32,806 bases of DNA from Actinomycetes bacterium (GTDB lineage Bacteria; Actinomycetota; Actinomycetes; Propionibacteriales; Nocardioidaceae): positions 1 to 32,806 of the forward strand of contig JAEWXC010000047.1 in assembly GCA_023396115.1 (NCBI GenBank). The letters are read 5' to 3'. Positions 29,061-32,806 of the stretch are shown in pieces; the stretch's first letter is position 1; the number at the start of each line of letters is the position of its first letter. The notes below the pieces were generated by a model that did no database searches, was not told where the DNA came from, and was given only the letters and a program-made list of their open reading frames with translations. Both the position numbers and the translations under genes were made by a program.

Positions 29061-29575
29061 TGACCGACCCGACCGTGACGCCGTTGACCAAGAGCGCCCG
29101 GCACCAGCAGGTGATCGAGCTGCTCACCCACACCGAGGTGCGCTCCCAGACCGAGCTGGCCGACCTGCTCGCCGCACGCGGCGTCAACGTCACCCAGGCC
29201 ACGCTCAGCCGCGACCTGCTCGAGCTGGACGCGATCAAGGTGCGTGCCGCCGGTGGGGGACTGGTCTACGCGGTCCCCTCCGAGGGCGGCGACCGCAGCC
29301 CGACCACCCCGGGCGAGCAGGCGGGCGCCTCCCAGCGACTCTCCCGGCTGCTGGGCGAGCTGCTCGTCTCCGCGGAGGCCTCCGCCAACCTGGTCGTCCT
29401 GCGCACGCCGCCCGGTGCCGCCCAGTTCCTCGCCTCGGCCATCGACCGGGCCGACCTGCGCGAGATACTGGGCTCGATCGCCGGCGACGACACGGTGCTG
29501 ATGATCGGCCGGGACCCGGACGGGGGAGACACCCTGGCCCGCAAGTTCCTGGACCTGGCCTCCAGCACCACCTGA
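29060..29575 (+). CDS. argR: Arginine repressor ArgR
   Basis: ArgR is a hexameric repressor that uses arginine as corepressor and binds ARG boxes. The 171-residue protein has an N-terminal winged helix (about 12-75) with the recognition segment VTQATLSRDLLEL (S50-R51). After a linker, the C-terminal oligomerisation domain (about 92-165) has TPPGAAQ (116-122) and the arginine-binding GDDT (142-145). It overlaps argF by one base and so is made with the enzymes it controls, forming a negative feedback loop. The likely operators are the two ARG boxes at 23360-23397. I see no ARG-like box in the 83-bp gap before argG. Confidence 0.96.
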   Translation: MTDPTVTPLTKSARHQQVIELLTHTEVRSQTELADLLAARGVNVTQATLSRDLLELDAIKVRAAGGGLVYAVPSEGGDRSPTTPGEQAGASQRLSRLLGELLVSAEASANLVVLRTPPGAAQFLASAIDRADLREILGSIAGDDTVLMIGRDPDGGDTLARKFLDLASSTT

Positions 29576-29658
29576 ACCACCCCCGCAGCACCCCCTGACA
29601 TCCCGAACCACCAGCACTCCCGCGCCGAGCGGCGCAGAACCGGAAGAGAGAACCAGCC
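29576..29658 (+). other. argR-argG spacer with a small hairpin
   Basis: The 83-bp spacer, the widest gap within the arg operon, contains a 5-bp hairpin (GCGCC 29622-29626, GGCGC 29631-29635) and the argG ribosome-binding region GGAAGAGAGA. No promoter of the TANNNT type is convincing, so argG probably belongs to the argC transcript. Confidence 0.35.
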
Positions 29659-31083
29659 GTGAGCAAGGTCCTGACCTCCCTCCCCGTCGGCCAGCGCGTC
29701 GGCATCGCCTTCTCGGGCGGGCTCGACACGTCCGTGGCGGTGGCCTGGATGCGTGACAAGGGTGCCGTGCCGTGCACCTACACCGCCGACATCGGCCAGT
29801 ACGACGAGCCCGACATCTCCGGTGTCCCGGACCGCGCCACCGTCTACGGCGCCGAGATCGCCCGGGCCGTGGACTGCAAGCCGCAGCTGGTCGAGGAGGG
29901 CCTGGCCGCGATCGCCTGCGGCGCCTTCCACATCCGCTCCGGTGGTCGCACCTACTTCAACACCACCCCGCTGGGCCGTGCCGTGACCGGCACCCTGCTG
30001 GTGCGGGCGATGATGGAGGACGGGGTCAACATCTGGGGCGACGGCTCCACCTTCAAGGGCAACGACATCGAGCGGTTCTACCGCTACGGCCTGATGGCCA
30101 ACCCCAACCTGCAGATCTACAAGCCCTGGCTGGACGCCGACTTCGTCGACGAGCTCGGTGGGCGCCACGAGATGAGCGAGTGGCTCGTCGAGCACGGCCT
30201 GCCCTACCGGGACGCGACCGAGAAGGCCTACTCCACCGACGCCAACATCTGGGGCGCCACCCACGAGGCCAAGACCCTGGAGCACCTGGACGTCTCGCTG
30301 GAGACCGTGGAGCCGATCATGGGCGTCAAGTTCTGGGACCCCAGCGTCGAGATCCAGACCGAGGACGTCACGATCCGCTTCGAGGCCGGCCGCCCGGTCG
30401 CGATCAACGGCCAGCGCTTCGACGACGCGGTGGCGCTGGTGCACGAGGCGAACACCGTCGGTGGCCGCCACGGCCTCGGCATGAGCGACCAGATCGAGAA
30501 CCGGATCATCGAGGCCAAGTCCCGGGGCATCTACGAGGCGCCGGGCATGGCGCTGCTGTGGATCGCCTACGAGCGGCTGGTCAACGCCATCCACAACGAG
30601 GACACCGTCGCCCAGTATCACAACGAGGGCCGCAAGCTCGGCCGGCTGCTCTACGAGGGCCGCTGGCTGGACCCGCAGGCGCTGATGATCCGCGAGTCGG
30701 TGCAGCGCTGGATCGCGTCCCTGGTCACCGGTGAGGTGACGCTGCGGCTGCGCCGCGGGGAGGACTACACGGTGCTGCGCACCGAGGGCGACAACTTCTC
30801 CTACCACCCGGAGAAGCTCTCGATGGAGCGCACCGAGAACGCCGCGTTCGGCCCGACCGACCGGATCGGCCAGCTCACCATGCGCAACCTCGACATCGCC
30901 GACAGCCGGGCCAAGCTGGAGCAGTACGCCAACCAGCCGCTCGACCAGGGCCAGGTGCTCGTCGAGCACGGGGTGCTGCTCGGTGAGCTGCCGGCCGGTG
31001 GCGCCGACGTGATCACGCGCAACCCCGAGGCCGAGGGCGAGGTGGCCGTCGACGCCGCCGCGATGGAGTTCGGCGCGGACTGA
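29659..31083 (+). CDS. argG: Argininosuccinate synthase, long (type 2, E. coli-like) form
   Basis: ArgG condenses citrulline and aspartate with ATP. The 474-residue protein has the N-type ATP pyrophosphatase loop AFSGGLDTS at 17-25. The citrulline/aspartate-binding region includes RSGGRTYFNTTPLGRAV and GDGSTFKGNDIERFYRYG. Its length and features such as the C-terminal extension place it with the long subfamily exemplified by E. coli. Many actinobacteria, including Streptomyces and Mycobacterium, have the shorter ArgG of about 400 residues. GTG 29659 is preceded by GGAAGAGAGAACCAGCC. It is followed by argH after 41 bp. Confidence 0.95.
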   Translation: MSKVLTSLPVGQRVGIAFSGGLDTSVAVAWMRDKGAVPCTYTADIGQYDEPDISGVPDRATVYGAEIARAVDCKPQLVEEGLAAIACGAFHIRSGGRTYFNTTPLGRAVTGTLLVRAMMEDGVNIWGDGSTFKGNDIERFYRYGLMANPNLQIYKPWLDADFVDELGGRHEMSEWLVEHGLPYRDATEKAYSTDANIWGATHEAKTLEHLDVSLETVEPIMGVKFWDPSVEIQTEDVTIRFEAGRPVAINGQRFDDAVALVHEANTVGGRHGLGMSDQIENRIIEAKSRGIYEAPGMALLWIAYERLVNAIHNEDTVAQYHNEGRKLGRLLYEGRWLDPQALMIRESVQRWIASLVTGEVTLRLRRGEDYTVLRTEGDNFSYHPEKLSMERTENAAFGPTDRIGQLTMRNLDIADSRAKLEQYANQPLDQGQVLVEHGVLLGELPAGGADVITRNPEAEGEVAVDAAAMEFGAD

Positions 31084-31124
31084 CCCGCCCCCGTCCCGAC
31101 GACCAGCTGAGCAGGAGCAACGAC

Positions 31125-32558
31125 GTGAACGAGCAGACCAAGTCCGACGCGACCAACACCGGCAAGCTCTGGGGTGGCCGCTTCGCCGGGGGGCCCAGCC
31201 CGGAGCTGGAGGCGCTGAGCGTCTCCACCCACTTCGACTGGCGACTCACCCCCTACGACCTGGCCGGCTCGCGTGCGCACGCCAACGCCCTGCACCGCGC
31301 GGGGCTGCTGACCGACGCGGACCTGGCCGAGCTGCTGCGCGGACTGGACGTGCTGGGGGAGCGCTACGCCGCCGGCGACCTGCACCCGGACACGAGCGAC
31401 GAGGACGTGCACGGCGCACTCGAGCGGTTGCTGCTGGTGGAGGTGGGCCCCGAGGTCGGTGGCCGGCTGCGGGCCGGGCGCTCGCGCAACGACCAGGTCG
31501 CGACCCTGTTCCGGGCGTTCCTGCGGGACCACGCCCGGGTGATCGCCCACCAGGTGCTCGACCTGGTCGAGGCGCTGAGCGGTCAGGCGCAGGGTCACCT
31601 CGACGTGATCATGCCCGGACGCACCCACCTGCAGCACGCGCAGCCGGTGCTGCTCAGCCACCACCTGCTGGCGCACGTGTGGCCGCTGCTGCGCGACGTC
31701 GACCGGCTCGCCGACTTCGACGCCCGCGTCTCCGGCGACTCCCCGTACGGCTCGGGTGCCCTGGCCGGTTCGTCGCTGGGTCTCGACCCGCAGTACGTGG
31801 CCGAGCAGCTGGGCTTCACCAGCTCCAGCGCGAACTCGATCGACGGCACCGCGGCCCGCGACTTCGTGGCCGAGTTCGCCTTCGTCACGGCGATGATCGG
31901 GGTGGACGTCTCCCGCCTGGCCGAGGAGGTCATCCTCTGGTCGACGCGCGAGTTCGACTTCGTGAAGCTGCACGACTCGTGGTCGACCGGGTCGAGCATC
32001 ATGCCGCAGAAGAAGAACCCCGACATCTCCGAGCTGGCCCGCGGCAAGGCCGGCCGGCTGATCGGCAACCTGTCGGGTCTGCTCGCCACGTTGAAGGCGC
32101 TGCCACTGGCCTACAACCGTGACCTGCAGGAGGACAAGGAGCCGGTCTTCGACTCCGTCGACACCCTCGAGGTGCTGCTTCCCGCCTTCACCGGACAGAT
32201 CGCCACCCTCACCTTCAACGGGGCCCGGATGGCAGAGCTCGCCCCCCAGGGGTTCTCGCTGGCCACCGACATCGCCGAGTGGCTGGTGCGCGAGGGCACC
32301 CCGTTCCGGGTTGCCCACGAGGTGGCCGGTGCCTGCGTGCAGAAGTGCGAGGAGCTCGGCATCGAGCTCGCCGACCTCACCGACGAGCAGCTGGCCGAGA
32401 TCGACCCGGCTCTGACACCGGCGGTCCACGACGTGCTCACTGTCGAGGGCTCGGTGGCCAGCCGCCAGGGCCGCGGCGGTACGGCGCCGGTGCGGGTGCG
32501 CGAACAGCTCGGCGAGGTCCGGACAGCTGTCTCCCGGGCTCGTTCCCACTGGTCCTGA
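31125..32558 (+). CDS. argH: Argininosuccinate lyase
   Basis: ArgH splits argininosuccinate into arginine and fumarate, the last step of the pathway. The 477-residue protein belongs to the fumarase/aspartase superfamily and is homotetrameric in the family. It shows LWGGRF near the N-terminus, RAGRSRNDQVAT (116-127), the catalytic-loop region GRTHLQHAQPV and the signature GSSIMPQKKNP (289-299). GTG 31125 has AGGAG 9 nt upstream. The C-terminal GGTAPVRVREQL helix is typical. It is the final gene of the operon; a hairpin at 32611-32634 follows the stop by about 50 bp. Confidence 0.96.
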   Translation: MNEQTKSDATNTGKLWGGRFAGGPSPELEALSVSTHFDWRLTPYDLAGSRAHANALHRAGLLTDADLAELLRGLDVLGERYAAGDLHPDTSDEDVHGALERLLLVEVGPEVGGRLRAGRSRNDQVATLFRAFLRDHARVIAHQVLDLVEALSGQAQGHLDVIMPGRTHLQHAQPVLLSHHLLAHVWPLLRDVDRLADFDARVSGDSPYGSGALAGSSLGLDPQYVAEQLGFTSSSANSIDGTAARDFVAEFAFVTAMIGVDVSRLAEEVILWSTREFDFVKLHDSWSTGSSIMPQKKNPDISELARGKAGRLIGNLSGLLATLKALPLAYNRDLQEDKEPVFDSVDTLEVLLPAFTGQIATLTFNGARMAELAPQGFSLATDIAEWLVREGTPFRVAHEVAGACVQKCEELGIELADLTDEQLAEIDPALTPAVHDVLTVEGSVASRQGRGGTAPVRVREQLGEVRTAVSRARSHWS

Positions 32559-32610
32559 CCCGTCCCGGGACGACACGCCCGGACTCAAGAAAAACCTTCG
32601 ACACCAGATC

Positions 32611-32634
32611 GGCGCGGTCCTGCGGGGCCGCGCC
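32611..32634 (+). terminator. Terminator of the arginine operon
   Basis: GGCGCGGTCC (32611-32620) and GGGCCGCGCC (32625-32634) form a 10-bp stem with one G-T pair and a 4-nt loop, 53 bp after the argH stop. The following sequence GCTGTCGTTG is only mildly T-rich. The A-rich run AAGAAAAACC just upstream contrasts with the surrounding GC content. Confidence 0.6.
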
Positions 32635-32806
32635 GCTGTCGTTGAGGCGTCCGGGCCGGTGGATCGGTGGCTGTCGGGGCACGTGGTCGGTTGCCCGGTG
32701 AGTGGGCCCGGGGGAGCGGGTTGAACGCGCCGCACCCCTGTGACCTGCGGTTTTGTTGTGGGGGGTACCCCCGATTGGTGGTGGTGTGGGGGGTGTGGTT
32801 AATGTT
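32635..32806 (+). other. G/T-rich end of the window without a visible gene
   Basis: No coding sequence is supported here. From about 32740 the composition shifts to a G/T-biased strand (GCGGTTTTGTTGTGGGGGG), with a perfect palindrome GGGGGTACCCCC at 32761-32772 and a lower-GC end TGTGGTTAATGTT. It looks like the upstream region of a following gene or the edge of an accessory element, but the window ends before this can be decided. Confidence 0.4.

Overview
This is one continuous stretch of very GC-rich chromosomal DNA from an actinobacterium. Gene order, an actinobacterial-type PheS with a cysteine cluster, an E. coli-type (long) ArgG and frequent leaderless starts suggest Propionibacteriales, probably Nocardioidaceae such as Nocardioides. 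The family assignment is inference; the phylum is well supported. Almost everything is core metabolism or translation. I see no tRNA, rRNA, transposase, prophage or CRISPR array.

Layout. 1-446: a 44-aa putative zinc-binding protein on the minus strand, then a non-coding stretch. 447-5699: rpe, an FMN riboswitch and a tightly overlapping riboflavin operon ribD-ribE-ribM-ribBA-ribH, in which ribM is a PnuC-family riboflavin importer. 5705-7279: hisE-hisG and a small PH-like membrane protein from a leaderless promoter. 7308-9156: a minus-strand pair (PLP-fold amino-acid aldolase/deaminase, P-loop kinase). 9157-12132: SseB-like protein, then infC-rpmI-rplT and a SpoU-family rRNA methyltransferase. 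infC appears to start at AUC, and a perfect terminator-like hairpin lies inside the 5' end of the methyltransferase gene.

12133-13030: a DUF4031 gene bracketed by two arrays of the same 22-bp repeat in opposite orientation. 13031-16008: HD-domain protein (minus), divergent cytosolic PAS-type histidine kinase, secreted metzincin-like protease. 16144-19508: a two-component pair whose sensor is fused to a large DUF4173-like membrane domain; a PhoB-type 11-bp direct repeat lies upstream. 19509-23361: pheS-pheT with a leader containing a short ORF and competing hairpins. 23360-32558: the complete arginine operon argC-(ACT protein)-argJ-argB-argD-argF-argR-argG-argH, with two tandem candidate ARG boxes over the argC promoter. 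32559-32806: terminator, then a G/T-rich end of unusual composition.

How it works together. The riboflavin block couples FMN sensing to synthesis and uptake. The arginine block carries every enzyme from acetylglutamyl phosphate formation to arginine, plus its repressor. It also has an ACT-domain protein of the family that includes the eukaryotic arginine sensor CASTOR1, translationally coupled to argC; this is the most attractive candidate for an undescribed regulatory part. Other points worth a second look are the inverted repeat arrays, the kinase-DUF4173 fusion, the pheS leader, the hairpin inside the methyltransferase gene and the tiny cysteine protein.
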